Shown here in pieces: positions 1-11,878 of a stretch of 64,000 bases of DNA. The DNA comes from Fragum whitleyi (lineage: Eukaryota > Mollusca > Bivalvia > Cardiida > Cardiidae), in assembly GCA_948146395.1 (NCBI GenBank), contig OX411543.1:48088517-48152516 (forward strand), written 5' to 3'. The notes below the pieces were generated by a model, which had not been told where the DNA came from, ran no database searches, and saw only the letters and a list, made by a program, of their open reading frames with translations. Every line of letters starts with the position of its first letter. Positions within the stretch are counted from its first letter, which is position 1. The position numbers were made by a program, and so were the translations under genes.

Positions 1-967
1 TGGTCGATTATTGCTAAAAAAGAAAAGGTCCGATACTAAGGAGAGTTCGGGGTTCCGTGACTCAATATTTCTCAGCCAACTTTATAAAGAAAAAAATGCG
101 AAAAAGGGTGATAGTTCCTTGTTTTCTTCAAAGAAAGAAAACAAACCGCATCTGAAAAGATTCTGTTGTAGACCTTTAAAAACGATTTGAATCTTCCAAT
201 TAGTTAGTCATATCATAACATAAAAAAGATTTCTTTATTTACCTATACTGACTTCCCCTATTTTATTTGTTTTAATCCAGCATGTAAATGTACTTTACTC
301 AAAAACAACAACAGCAGCAACAACAACAACGGCAGCAACAACAACAACAACGGATCACATAATTGTTTTGATAAAACTTATTTACTAATCAGAAGATTTA
401 AAGAGTATTCATACCAAAATTAATGTTCACCAACATTATTTTGACTTGTGACTAAGAAAAAAGATGATACCGCATACATTCATATTCAAGAGTAACAGAG
501 CTATGGCTACGGAAAACGCAATCGAAATTCGGAAATGTGTCGCAATTCAAAACGGTCCGAAAAGTACAAAAGCGAGTGATTGTTTGTCAAATAATTCCCT
601 AAAAAAAGTTTGACACATTATGGTTTTAGGACTTGTCTCTAGCGATCGTAAGGAAATTTCAAGAATAGTTTAAAAGAAAATGTTTGACTAGGTGTCCTCT
701 TTCGTCCGCCAAAGTAGTAGTTCCTGAATAAAAACCGCGCAATATTTTTTCTAAAATTATCGTTAAAGTATTGCAGGCATCGATATTAAAAGATGACGTG
801 ATCAAGTCACAATTAAATGACGTCATATGATCGAATTCAAATTGCGACATTAAGTAGAATGCCCAGATTTTAAGATTGAGGTTTGTAGAAAAAATGAAAT
901 TGTTGATGTATATCAGAAATGTCGTATCTACAGATTTTATTCATTTTTTTCAAAATACGCGATTTAC
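1..967. other. AT-rich intergenic stretch, no gene seen
   Basis: I see no convincing coding region. Positions 301-352 hold a short imperfect CAA/CAG trinucleotide run. The only open frames are short and lack recognisable motifs. Confidence 0.6.
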
Positions 968-1245
968 ATGGGCGTATCTAGGACTTGAAAATTTATACGC
1001 ACTCAGAAGGAGACAAATAAGAATATATAGGATAAAGTCGATATGAGAACTGTTACAAAAGATGAATGCCCTCCGTCCGTTCCCTTTTTATGATTTGAGC
1101 GTTGGTGAATAATCGTAACATCGTGACTACAGCTTGAATAAGCTGTAGTTTCAATGTTTTGATTATTCATCAACGATAGTTTTCAACAGAGGAATTTTTC
1201 TTTTACGCACTTGCGTACATTGCGTAATGGGAGTTACGCCCTTGA
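968..1245 (+). repeat. Foldback repeat family A, copy 1
   Basis: A ~280-bp dispersed repeat that starts GGCGTATCTAGGACTT and ends TTACGCCCTTG. Further copies lie at 24,422-24,697 and 28,802-29,079, with a partial reverse copy at 45,136-45,250. The middle folds back on itself: the inner arms read CTACAGCTT and AAGCTGTAG, flanked by matching GTTGGTGAATAATC and GATTATTCATCAAC arms. The outer ends share GGCGTA / TACGCC. This looks like a foldback MITE, but no clear target duplication was found and no superfamily is assigned. Confidence 0.75.
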
Positions 1246-1829
1246 TTTAGTTCGAACAACGATGAAGTGCTAAGGCTATGTGTTCTCGATGTTATGGCTA
1301 TATATCTGAATCACGACTTTCATCTTTTTAAAAAAAAAAAAAAAATAGAATGTTATTAGTCACATCGAAAGAAAATGTACATATGTACAAAATGTTTAAG
1401 AGATATTGTCTCTGTAGTGAAAAAGCATGTTGTTGGTTAGTGACCGGAATATTGTATCTATGGTCTTGTTCAAGCTGCAGGTACGACATTTTGGACTGTT
1501 CAAACACAAAATGAGAAAGCTGTATATTTACAGGCTTTTGAGTGCATATCTAAATCACACCATTCAGATGTTTCACAATGAGATGTAAGTTTTAGTCAAA
1601 GCGACATAATAAAGAATAACAACAGAAAGTGACAAATGAAGCCGACCGAAATGCTCTTTCAAGGCACCGAAAGTTATCAAAGAAAATCTGAGACGGTATC
1701 ATCTAACGCATTAGCTCGAAAATACTCCGCTTTCAAGCAGCAATTGCGATGTTTAGGAAGTAAAGCAAGTGGCGAAGACGATAAACGCCCATGCGGTAGT
1801 TCAGGCTTATAAATGTCTCGCGTGCGCTC
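1246..1829. other. Intergenic, no gene seen
   Basis: It contains an A14 run near 1,330. I see no recognisable gene or repeat. Confidence 0.5.
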
Positions 1830-2258
1830 TGTTACAGTTAATCCTTCCATTTTATCGACATTCATCACGATCAAAACCATTCTAAATCGCCCACTCATAG
1901 CTCTATTTATTCTGTCCAAACACTCATTCAAATAATTTAAATTGCTACAAAATCACGCAAAAGAATAAGAGCAACAACTTCTTTGGAAATTAAAATCACG
2001 ATTTCACTGACTAAATTGAATTCGTAAGCGGTTAGATGGTTTGTTTGATTGGGGTTTATCAACCCATTGGTGAGAGACAAATAGTCGGAAAGAATGAGTG
2101 CCGCCGAAGGGGACCCCTAGATTGACTGTCTGCCGTGCTACCAACTCCACTATGACTGTGACTGAATGGTTCGTAAAGACAAAGAAAGCTAGTTAAAGAT
2201 CGTGTAGGCATTTTTTTGCTAAAGAGAGAGTTCACTGCACTCCATATTAAGGAGAAAA
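1830..2258 (+). repeat. MITE family 1 copy, interrupted by a SINE
   Basis: A degenerate copy of the TA-flanked MITE family 1 (reference copy 44,506-44,939). The left part runs from ACAGTTAAT (1,835) through the ATTTCACTGAC segment (~2,010). It appears to resume after a SINE at ~2,165, where the sequence again follows the family consensus (CTGA.TGGTTC.T.AAGA..AGGAAGCTA-like). The right half is very divergent, so the resumed part is less certain. Confidence 0.55.
2037..2160 (-). mobile_element. SINE family A fragment (internally deleted)
   Basis: Read on the minus strand, this has the tRNA-like head end (GGCGGCACTCATTCTTTCC follows the B-box region) and the body start TTTGTCTCTCACCAATGGGTTGAT. 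It then jumps directly to a CAATCAAACAAAC tail. The central body seen in the full copy at 50,088-50,350 is missing. It lies inside MITE family 1 sequence. Confidence 0.65.
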
Positions 2259-2390
2259 ATATAACAGCCAAGTTTCAAGAAAATCGGTCATAAGGTGACA
2301 GAGTTATGACAAAGAAGTGCACGTTGTCCAGACGCACGAACGCCGGACGTCGGACATCACGGGTGATCCCATAAAACGTCCCGGCGCATT
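2258..2390. repeat. Tail-like repeat segment
   Basis: The segment has 'aagtttcaagaaaatcggtcat...gacagagttatgac' followed by a GC-rich 'gcacgaacgccggacgtcggacatcacggg' part (quoted in pieces). It resembles the end module of the tandem-module repeats elsewhere in the window. No coding content is seen. Confidence 0.4.
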
Positions 2391-2419
2391 AAATGACAAT
2401 GATAGTATTATTTGATATA

Positions 2420-3839
2420 GAGCGGTGTCGGGTATCTCCGGATACCTAAGACATTTCGGATAAAAAAGATGCTGATGGACAATTATACTTTTGATCTTGG
2501 GGCGTTTATTGACGGATGCTATCTATTCTAAACAGGATTAAATAATAAAAAATTCTCTAGCAAAATAATAGTTTGTTCAAAACTTATAAAAAAAAAACAT
2601 GTTGAGACATCTGATCTTGGTCGCTGGCGGGTAATCTCGGATACTTATAATAAGTGAAATAAGATTATATCTGAATTGGATTCAAACATCTTTGAAGCGA
2701 ATTTTATTAATCTCTAAATACAAATAATAATTAAACAAATGAAATGTATTAATAGATACAGCATTTAGGTATGTCTTTGGGAAGAGTTCAAGATGATAAT
2801 GATATTTAAAGAAAATAAACGCAGAGACACCCAGAATCTAGATGTATTTCAAAATGCATTGATCTTAATCCATTCTATCAGCCCCGTTTAAATGAGTATT
2901 AAGAAAAAAAATATGATATTAGTAGGCACATTTTATAAAAAATTCAATGAGTATGCTTCAACTATGGTTTTTGTACTTTTTCTGAATAGGAACGTACTTG
3001 AGAAAAGTCACCAGCTTCAAACCTACGTGTTATAATTAATTATCTGAGCCGTGCGTATCCAAATGAATTCAATAATTCGCATACAATATAAATGAATGTG
3101 TTGAACTATGTACTGATATCGTTCAGTTGTGACCCATATGAGTAGAAAGATACGTTCATTTCAGATTTTTTTTCATGAATACGTTAATCATTTCAAATGA
3201 AAACACTACATATCATTTTCTTATTTTCTAGTTTTGGAAAGTACGATGTAAAAACGTCATCCATATCTTTCTTTTCATAAACTGACAGGTCTTATACTAT
3301 TTTTGTCGCAAATATATTGTTGGAATTCGTCGTTTGACAAGATTTTCGTCGAAGGATTATTCTTTTGAAAAGTTATAATGTGCCTTTTACAAGAAGAAGA
3401 ACGCGCAAATATTGGGGAGTTCGAAGGTATCCGGAAGACCCGAAAGCAATATTTTTGTAGGGTCTTTAGGATACTCAAATCATATTCAACTACAGTGTCA
3501 TTTAATCTAAAAAGATGTGCGCTTAAGGTAGTAAATATCTCCATATGCGAAAAGTTTCTCTGTTTCTTTCCTACATCCCATAATAAGTGAAAAGAAAAAG
3601 ATTAAGCTAGACAAAAAATTAGCAGTTATCTTAAATTGAAAGCTTATCTTACATTGCTTTATGTAATAAATGTTATCTCCCTACTTCATACGATTTTACG
3701 TCATATGCAGATATGTAAATAAATCAAATATTTTGAAGAACAAAATAAAGCCCAAAAGAACCTTGTACCTTGACAATGCATTGGAGAAACACGTGACTAT
3801 CCGAGAATACCCGCCATCCGAGAATACCCGACACCGCTC
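2420..3839. mobile_element. TIR-bounded non-autonomous DNA transposon candidate (1.42 kb)
   Basis: The left end reads GAGCGGTGTCGGGTAT (2,420-2,435), and its exact reverse complement lies at 3,824-3,839. Both ends are flanked by TA. Similarity continues inward with a one-base gap (CTC.GGAT). A subterminal motif, GGCGGGTA.TCTCGGATA, occurs near both ends (about 2,625-2,645 and 3,796-3,815). The interior is AT-rich, and I see no transposase; the short open frames at 3,275-3,590 on both strands are unrecognised. The TA target is compatible with Tc1/mariner-type or similar transposition (inference). Confidence 0.6.
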
Positions 3840-3925
3840 TATGTCCTTTGTCAAATTAGTGTTATGTAAAGCTAGAATATAATGAAGATAGGATTGGCGA
3901 ACAAAATATCTTTTCAAGCCTAGAC

Positions 3926-4345
3926 GAGGTTAGGATCAGGATCATTCGGGAACCCTCGGCGATTCTACGGAATAGACCTCGGGAATAATAAGGGCGCAGC
4001 CATGAAAGCTCGTCATATCGCACGTGGGTTTATATGACGTCACAAACATTGCTAGGGATGACGTTGCGAAAAATAAAATCAACGTAACGTTAGAATTGGG
4101 CATAATATAATTTGAAAACAAAACGCAGTGTTTTACTGCGTTTTGCTTTCAAATTATAACATGCCAAAATGATCTCCACAGACGATTGGATAACATGAAA
4201 GGAATAGACTATTCTTCAAGCGTATTAACCAAAGTACCACCAGGAGCCGAATTACCGAAAAAATGACCAAAAATTACTACACTTACGTCCGAGGTACATT
4301 CCAGTTTACGGAAAAGTCCGACTGATGTTCCGAATGGATCAGGAT
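3926..4345 (+). repeat. Dispersed repeat B, copy 1
   Basis: A ~410-bp segment that matches 40,115-40,520 over almost its full length. It includes a TATGACGTCACAAAC motif and the hairpin TTTGAAAACAAAACGCAGTG / TTTTACTGCGTTTTGCTTTCAAA. It also carries the stretch 'cttcaagcgtattaaccaaagta' and 'cttacgtccgaggta'. No coding function is evident. The two copies differ by scattered substitutions and short indels. Confidence 0.75.
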
Positions 4346-5762
4346 GTCTCAAACAGCATCGGGTAACGAATTCTTTTTCCCGCATTAAATTTTGAACGCA
4401 CTGATGAGAAAACTATCGCGAAACAAATCTTCCTATAGTATAATACGGATGACTGTCTTCGGCCAAATACAGGTGGAGTTGTTCCATAGAGTAGCCTAGC
4501 TTATGTCATTCGTTAGCCTTAGTAACGAAGATTTGTAGTGAATATCTCTGTTATACGGTTTCTTGCCGAGGTATATGACGATTCATTCCCCGATGGAAAA
4601 AAATGATGTCACCCAAGCTGCAGGCGAGGATTAACATCAAATTTTACTGCTGTGAATAAATCATCTATGCAAGAAATCGTATTAAGAATTTATTCAAAGT
4701 TTTCGGCTAAATATCTGCCTTTTGCATGATATACCAATTTCCCCATATGCGCCCAAATGTTAGGTACATGTAGTGACATCACAGCTATTAGTGTCGTCAC
4801 GCCAGAACATTCCGCAAAGTTTTGATAAAAGCGGTTTTTGGCTGAACCGACCGTAGATATCAATGTTGCATTAACCAATGAAAATGCTAGAAATTTCATT
4901 GCTGTGCTGTGCTGGGCATGATTATTTGAAGGAACTTTCAGGCGACGAAGTACACATTCTCAATAGGTTAAGAACTTCGGAGAACCTTTGTTACTTTCAG
5001 ACCTGTGTTTATTGTCGACAAGTTCAAGAAAAATAAAAAAAAAGAAAGAAAAAACTCGAAAATTGCAATTACTCGCTCAAAAGTTTGTCAAATATACTTC
5101 GTAATGTGTCTGCATGTTTCCAAAGGTTGAATTTATTTCGCCCTGCCAAAATACTGACCGCAGATGCTGCTTTTACACTCTGTAACAGGAAACGAAGAAA
5201 AAACGAAAATGTACCAACCGACAAACTTAAAGAAACAGAGTTAACTTCTCTATTCATAATTTCTGTGTGAACTGACTGAGGACCAAGGGGTGACGTGACA
5301 CGCTCGTTCCCTGGTGACGTTTTGTTTGTCAAGAGTTTACCCGGATGACAGGAAGTCATTGTTTAGACTGTCACTCGGATAATTACCAGGATAGAATAAC
5401 GGATTGGTTCGCGTGTTTTCGATAATCGAGAAGGAAATAATTCAGTTGCGGACTTTCAATACATCGTATCTAATGTTTGAAAACGCAGCATTTGCGCTAT
5501 TTTGTGAAACTTTCGGATATAATATATTGACTTAGACTGTCCCATGTCATTACTCCATTAAAATTGAAAATTTTACAGCAATTTTAATGATGGTAGGTAT
5601 ATTTCGAGAAAACAATTTTTTCTGTCTCCCTCCAAAATGTAACGTTAGTTATATGTCATTGTCACACAGGATATATACAGTTAGAAAAATCGTGTAATCA
5701 ACATAAAACTCGATTAGGACTATTCAAATCACGTAATTTGCGCACCAGGCAAATGAGAAAAA

Positions 5763-5793
<31 letters not shown>

Positions 5794-6040
5794 CGCTTCG
5801 AAATTCAAAGGTGGATTTTAATGAGTATGTTGGTCTGTGAGGACACAAAAATAGAAAAGCAGGTAGCCTTTATTGAAGGGATGTGATAAAATACCGCAAA
5901 TGTCGACCAAATTTTCATTCAAAACTCTCTCATTCCTTTTTATACATTTTCATTCCGAAATAGTTCCAAACCAATCCACCTTATTTACTACACTATGGTT
6001 TAAACTTTGTATGTGACCCATAAGTTGAAAAGGGTAGTGC
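4346..6040. other. Intergenic, no gene seen
   Basis: I recognise no gene. Position 5,768-5,793 is a poly(A) tract. The short open frames on both strands around 5,070-5,360 lack recognisable motifs. Confidence 0.5.
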
Positions 6041-6047
6041 AGAAAGT

Positions 6048-6843
6048 CAGCCCCATTACATTTAGTTATATCGTGAAATTACATTCATCGCAAGAAAAAC
6101 CATTCCAAATCGCTCACTAAGCGTTCCATTCATTCAATCAAATCGATCTTTTCCAAGCAGAGGGTCAGCCCCATTACAGTTAGTTACATCGTGAAATTGA
6201 CATTCATATCAATCAAAACCAATCCAAATCGCTCACCCAGCGCTCCATTCATTCAATCGAATCACTGATTCCAACTATTCAAAAAAGTTCAAAATTACTA
6301 ATAGATATAGGATTAACAACCGCATTCCAAAAGATTAACGAAAGAATCGAATCGCGATTTCACTGACATAATTGAAATTCTAAGTGTCTGATTGGTTCTT
6401 GCTCGTGGAGTCTGTGGTCTAAAGGTAGAGCGTCGGCCTCTTGATCCAAAGGTCCTGAGTTCGATTCCCGGGAGCGGCTATCGATTTTGGATCTTTGATT
6501 GGCCCACACGTTCGGTGCGAGTACTGGTTAATTTTCCAGGAAGCAGAATCGAGAGGGATTAATCTAAGTTGTAAGAACTTGTTTCCCGATCGATGTAGAA
6601 TAAATAGGTTTTAAAGCTAAATTGGTTCTTGAAGAAAAAGGAAGCTATTTATAGAACTTTAATGCATATTTTATTAACGGGAGGTAATACATATCGCTAA
6701 TTTTGTTCATCCTGGACAAAATTAGCGATATTGGATTACCTCCCATTAAATTCACTCAAAAGTCGCTCCACACACTCATTCAATTTCATTCCAGAATCAT
6801 TCCTGATCATTCACCTGATCAATTTACGATGTTGTAAACTTTA
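6048..6843 (+). repeat. MITE family 1 copy with duplicated 5' end and nested SINE
   Basis: A copy of MITE family 1 that ends at a degenerate right TIR (~6,843). Its first ~105 bases occur twice in tandem (6,048-6,148 and 6,165-6,270). Both start with GTCAGCCCCATTACA.TTAGTTA and continue into the TIR and the 'aaaccattccaaatcgctcac' segment. A SINE sits at 6,402-6,620 with an 11-bp target duplication. The central hairpin (AATATCGCTAATTTTGTTCA-like arms) is intact at 6,685-6,750. Confidence 0.8.
6402..6620 (+). mobile_element. tRNA-derived SINE (family B) nested in MITE 1
   Basis: A 219-bp insertion flanked by the perfect direct repeat ATTGGTTCTTG (6,391-6,401 and 6,621-6,631). The head is tRNA-like with an A-box-like GGTCTAAAGGTAGAGC and a B-box GAGTTCGATTCC (about 6,458-6,468). 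These are the internal Pol III promoter elements of a tRNA-derived SINE. The 3' part ends GTAGAATAAATAGGTTTTAA. Removing the insert restores the MITE consensus 'tctgattggttcttgaagaa'. No open frame is present, as expected. Confidence 0.9.
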
Positions 6844-6949
6844 GTTCAGTCGGAAGATAACAGACTTAAAAACAAGTGAAGGTCGATCGCGCGGGTTGTC
6901 TTCCTTTACTGGGCACTAACAATTCAATTATATTTCGGATAAGATTTTA

Positions 6950-7120
6950 AACCGTGGTCCCGTGTGACGGTGCTTTTCACTGAGCAAGCTAAAGAATCAT
7001 GACAGGACTCAACAGTAGTTTCGTCATGAATCCTCTCTCTATCCCCGCAACAAATGACCGTATTCTGGGGGCGTCGCTCATTTGGGCATATTCTACTCTG
7101 GTGACGATAAATGAACGGAA
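6950..7120 (+). mobile_element. SINE family C, 5'-truncated
   Basis: It matches the 3' part of the reverse-oriented copy at 11,595-11,878: CCGTGGTCCCGTGTGACGGTGC..., then CAACAGTAGTTTCGTCATG, GGGGGCGTCGCTCAT.TGGGCAT and the end GACGATAAATGAACG. The tRNA-like head is absent here. Confidence 0.7.
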
Positions 7121-7723
7121 ACACACAGTGCGGAAATAGTTGACCCGGTCTGACTGGTCAAATCAGGATCAACACTTTGCGTAATAATCTGCGTAATAAG
7201 CAGATTTTCGCGATTCGAAATTATCATTTGACCTTCTTATATAGCCTTTTTTGAGATGTGATCTCTGGTTGACCTGTAACTGGTCAAATCTTTTTTTCAA
7301 ACTTCTATTTTACGGCGTGCACAGACTATTTTTTCTGTAGAGACGGATAACTTGTTTCATGTTCTCGACAGGAATCTTAATGAAACAAACAACAACAAAT
7401 TCCGGTTGTCCTAGTTTCGAAAGACTTACACGTAACCTGGCCCGCAATCAGGATGACCAACGGTGCAAACAGTCAATCAAGCCCTCGTTTGCGCGTGCAC
7501 TTGCAAGGCGGTGTATAATTGGCAAACTGATTGCACCGTTTTGTCACCCTAAACGCAAGCCTGTAATAATGGCTTTTTGGAGTTGGGGGTCAAAATATTG
7601 ATGTACTTGATACTTGAAATTTCAATTAAGATCTATTTGTTGTTGGTGATGTTTTTGTTTGGTCGTTTTGTTGTTTATGACTGAAAAAAACTGGGTATAC
7701 CTTCTTGAAGTTATCTGTCCGGA
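7121..7723. other. Intergenic; imperfect inverted repeat
   Basis: No gene is recognised. An imperfect inverted repeat pairs 7,449-7,475 (GGATGACCAACGGTGCAAAC) with 7,527-7,553 (TTGCACCGTTTTGTCACCCT), about 50 bases apart. It could be a small foldback element. Confidence 0.4.
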
Positions 7724-9229
7724 AACAAGAGGACCATGGGCCCTAAAACGCTCGAATGAGGCATTGTTTACAAAGGTTGCAAAATGCAAAAACTACTTTA
7801 GAATAGTATTGATCGAAAGATTTGACCATACAGTCTAGATTTTTAATCAGTTTTGAAGTTCTTTTCAGATTAAGCCAAACAAGAAATCTGACAAAGATTA
7901 AGATACTTGATCCATAAAGTTTTATTTCCCATAGGGTGCAAATAATTATTACAATGTATTTCCTAAATCTAACACGTGGAACTTGTTTTTGACCCCACTT
8001 GACCCCATATTCAACTTGCATAAAAATTATGTTCACACACATTCTGACTAAGTACTATTATATTTTGGAAAAAGATGTGGCTCTAGAGAAGTATCAAGGT
8101 TTTTCTAGATTTTGATCCTGTGACCTAGTTTTGACCCCGCTTGATCCCAGTTTAAATTCAAAGTCACATGTAATAAAATACTCTTTGCGATATATATTGG
8201 CACTAGATATGGCCACTAGAGTTCACACAAGGTCTTTCTAAGAATGGACACTGTGCCAAAATTATTACCCCACTTAACCGAGTTTGAACTCATGTGAGAT
8301 ATCATGTTGACAAACATTCTTGATAAAAGGCCAAGTATATGGTCTCTCGAGTCCATATAAGGTTATTTACAATTTTATCCTATGACCTAGTTTTTGCACC
8401 ACTTGACCCAATTTCAAAACCAACAAAATATGAGGTAGACAAACATTTTGACCAAGTTTCAAGATATTTGAGCCATTTTGGAGATTTGACCACATGACCT
8501 AGGTTTTGACCCGACTTTACCCAATTTAGAAACCAAGCATGTAGACAAACATTCAGTACAAGTTTAAAACATTTGGGTTAAAAATATTGCCTTCAGAGTG
8601 CCCACAAGGATTTTCTTATATTTGACGCAGTGACCAAGTTTCTGACCATACTTAACCCAAATTCAAACTTGTCCGATATATCATGTAGAATGCATTCTGA
8701 CCAAGTTTTATGACGTTTTGGCAAAACATGTGGCCTCTTGTTGAGTGCATACAATATTTATCTAAGATTAAAACCCATAGACAAATTTTTTATATGACTT
8801 AACCCATTTTTGAACCCATTCAAAATATCATGTCGATAAACGATGTGACCAACTTTCAATGCATTTGGGCCACAAGTATTGACTCTTAAGTGCACACAAG
8901 GCTTTTTTAAGATTTCACACAGTGACCTAATTTTATCCTACTTGCCCAAATTCGTACTTGTCCGAGATATCATGTAGACAAACGTTATGACCAAGTTTCA
9001 AGACATTTTGCCCAAACAAGGACCTACTTTTTGACCCCACTATACCCAATTTATAACTTGTCCGATGGCTGAAAGAGACAAACATTCTCACCAAGAGTCA
9101 AGATATTCGGGCCATAAATGTGACATCTAGAGTGCACGCATGATGTTGAGGGAAGACCGGACGACTGACGACGGAAACAGCTAGATCACGATAGCCTATC
9201 ATGAGAACTTTGTGCTCAGACGAGCTATA
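7724..9229. repeat. Tandem-module repeat R1 array
   Basis: About nine degenerate modules, spaced roughly 100-150 bases apart. Each contains variants of 'gacctagtttttgaccccacttgaccc', 'catgtagacaaacattctgaccaagtttcaagatatttgggcc' and 'ctctagagtgcacacaagg' (quoted as separate short pieces). The array begins AACAAGAGGACCATGGGCCC and ends in a distinct tail (gacgacggaaacagctagatcacgatag...tgtgctcagacgagcta). A related array lies at 36,640-37,525. Such modules are abundant in bivalve genomes (from memory). No coding function is inferred. Confidence 0.75.
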
Positions 9230-10790
9230 CAATGAACAAAAAGAACATAATGCAAGGTTAATCGAGTAATGAGTGTGGAACAAACAGTACGCAAAGAATA
9301 TCGACTTCGGTGACTATATTTGAGTTTTCCAGTAATTTTGCATGTTTACCAAGAATATATTAACATTTCTAAGATTTATGCAAATTAAAAGAACTTCTGA
9401 GAGTCGAAAAAGACTAGATTTTTGTAGAAAACGTAGAGAAAAACGGAATAATTGTTAGAAAAAAAGGCGGTTTGTGGGAAAATAGTGACATAAATAGGCA
9501 TAAAACGTCCAACTTTTTTCTGGAAGTCAATGTCTTCAATTGTTTAATAAATAACATCTTTTGAATTTTGACAAGTAGAGATATGAAAATTATATTGACA
9601 ACTTTATTTTGAAAAAACAAAAAAAAAAAAAAAAAAAAAAAAACACCATAAATCAGGACATCGGTTAGTACAACAACTATGCATGATAAAAGAATTCAAT
9701 TATAATAATTGTATTTATAATATGACCTACGACACGAGAGTTAAAATCCCGTTGAATATTTATATTATTATACGGGTGTTAATACACTAATAGAATAACT
9801 ATGCAAATGAGCTCAGAGCAAATAGCATCGCTATCTTGTAACCACTAAATAATGTCATAATGTATATTTTGAAGCCAGTTTTTAAAAGGCGTTAAAGGAT
9901 TCGCATAAGAATTGAAATGATGAATTTAAAGGATTTTGACGATTTTTCCCAAAAAATCAGGTCATATTATAAATAGAATATCAAATTTGTGCTCATAAGA
10001 TACCGAATTTATCAACACACAGTCTCGTTTTTATCTGTTTATAGATGACTCGTTTAAGAAATTCGGTATTCCATGACCACTCATTCAATATCATCTATAT
10101 ATATTGTTAAACAACACTATCAGAGGAGTCCCAAAGAAATAACTATAGTTTTATGCATATGTTGTATATATCTTTTGGATAACGCTTCCGTAATCGAGTA
10201 GTTTCTCCTTCTAAATGGAGAAGCGGTTTTCTACCTAACCTTGTGTGCAACTGAATTCGATCAATGAGCAATAGACCCGATGTTTGTTTACTTTTTTTAC
10301 GTGGTTAACCGCGTTATTCCCTCCAAGTATAGGTTGAACATATTTGAAGCTGGATAAATATATCGACGATAATTTGTATCCTGATCCAAAAGATCTCTTT
10401 GAAGAACATACTTGTTCTTTGGCAAATAATCCTTTACTTCTCAAATATCTTGGTGCATTGATACTAGATACGCTTTATATCCAAAGCGATTCACTATTGC
10501 AGTTTAATTCAGCTTTTAACATAGTTACCTTTTAAAAAAATCCATGGTGCATTATTGGATGTTTGTTGGGGGGATATTATAGTGTGTGTGTGTGGGGGGG
10601 GGGGGGGGTGCGTTTCACTTTGACACATCATTTACTTGACAACAGATGACCGCAGACTAAAATTTATTTATTTTTAAGGAAACGCTTCTTTGCATTTAAC
10701 AACAAAGCATCGATAATATTATTAATGCTTCATTATTGATGTTTAAGTGAAATGTGTTATTTCCAATATTGAAAAAGTAAAGGTGAACAT
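9230..10790. other. Intergenic, low-complexity tracts
   Basis: No gene is recognised. It holds a poly(A) tract of about 27 at 9,617-9,643 and a (GT)n followed by a G homopolymer at 10,580-10,608. Confidence 0.5.
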
Positions 10791-10792
10791 AG

Positions 10793-10870
10793 GTAAAGTT
10801 TGTCTTTACTTATATAGACAAAATTGACCTTTGCTCACTCACTTATACCTGTGCATCTTTGCGAAGACTA
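10793..10870. repeat. Hairpin repeat, copy 1 (degenerate)
   Basis: AAAGTTTGTCTTTACTTATATAGACAAAATTGACCTTTGCTCACTCACTT-type sequence (in pieces). It is related to the better hairpin at 54,818-54,886, sharing GACAAAATTGACCTTTG and TCACTCACTT. The left arm has decayed. Confidence 0.55.
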
Positions 10871-11189
10871 AGATTTTTCTGCACAGACGTCCGACCAGAT
10901 CTTTGCCGACTCTGCCTCCTTAGTTATTAATTGGGATAAACAATGAAAAAGAGTGTTTTAAATGTCCCAGATATTTGCATTTTGGATCCGAAACCGATTT
11001 GAAATTCAACAGAAAAAGAGCTAATTTACATTGACAATAACAACTTTTCAATTCATTCATGTGTCACCGGTATATAAAGGCTATGTTCAGTGTTGCCTCA
11101 TTTTAAGGTTATTGGCAACATAGTTCATACGACCTTATTTAAAAAATCATTAAAAACTGAGGTAAAACCTATAAACATCTATAATTATG

Positions 11190-11400
11190 CCCCCTTGAAG
11201 AAGAGGGGGTACATAGCTTTGGACTTGTCAGTCCGTCCGTAGACTGGTTTTTTTTTTGGCCAGAGCATACCTCAAAAAGTATGAAAGGTAGAATCATGGA
11301 ACTTCACAGGTGGATAGAGATCTCATTGAGAAGAAGTGCAGTGCACAGGAATCATAACCCTACTTATCATCTTTTGGGAGTTTTGCCCTTTGTAGAATGA
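11190..11400 (-). repeat. Repeat related to R2, reverse orientation
   Basis: It contains 'ggaacttcacaggtggatagagatctcattgagaagaagtgcagtgcacaggaatcataacccta' in pieces, which is the reverse-complement style of the R2 module (61,663-62,482). The motifs TGGATAGA.ATCTCAT and AGTGCAGTGCACA correspond to TGAGATCTATCCACC and GTGCACTGCACT. It is preceded by a GAAGAAGAGGGGG boundary. Confidence 0.6.
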
Positions 11401-11594
11401 CAAAGAATAGGCTATTGACCTGCTTTTATGGGGGGGCATACGTGTTTTACAAACGTGTCTTGTTATCGATGGTTCAGTATTGCAAAGATAGATCGACAAT
11501 TGCATATGAATTTGAATTTAGACCAGTCTATATTTTTCAGGATATTTATCGTATTCGGGTAAATAACAAGGTATCACAATTTAATTTGTATTTC

Positions 11595-11878
11595 GTTTAT
11601 TTATCGTCGCTACCGTAGCACATGCCCATATGAGCGACGCCCCCAAAAGACGGTTAGTTGTTACTGAGTGCAAGGATACATGACGAAACTACTGCTGAGA
11701 CCCGCCATGGTTCTTTAACGAGCTCGGTGTAAAGCACCATCTCAAGGGACCTCGGTTTAACGTCTCCTCTGAAAAAAATAAGTTTGTTAGAGTGCCAGCC
11801 CGGGAATCGAACCTAAGCGGTCGAACTTCGATGGTTTTGAAGTCCGGTGCTCTACCACTTGAGCTAATCGGGCTGATA
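11595..11878 (-). mobile_element. SINE family C, full length
   Basis: On the minus strand it starts with a tRNA-like head at ~11,875 (GCCCGATTAGCTCAAGTGGTAGAGC, A box; AGGTTCGATTCCC, B box). The body has GAGACGTTAAACCGAGGTCC and CAGCAGTAGTTTCGTCATG, and the end is GACGATAAATAAACG. The anticodon stem is poorly paired, and a non-tRNA body follows directly. I therefore call it a tRNA-derived SINE, not a tRNA gene. The same tail lies at 6,950-7,120. Confidence 0.8.

Noticed and set aside
2417..3841. Harbinger or Tc1 transposase inside the 1.42-kb element
   Set aside because: No domain motif was found in any frame of the interior, so I report only a non-autonomous element.
7359..7601. 80-codon plus frame
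   Set aside because: It covers an imperfect inverted repeat and has no motif.
11800..11878. tRNA gene on the minus strand
   Set aside because: A tRNA-like head with a weak anticodon stem is followed by the SINE family C body and tail.
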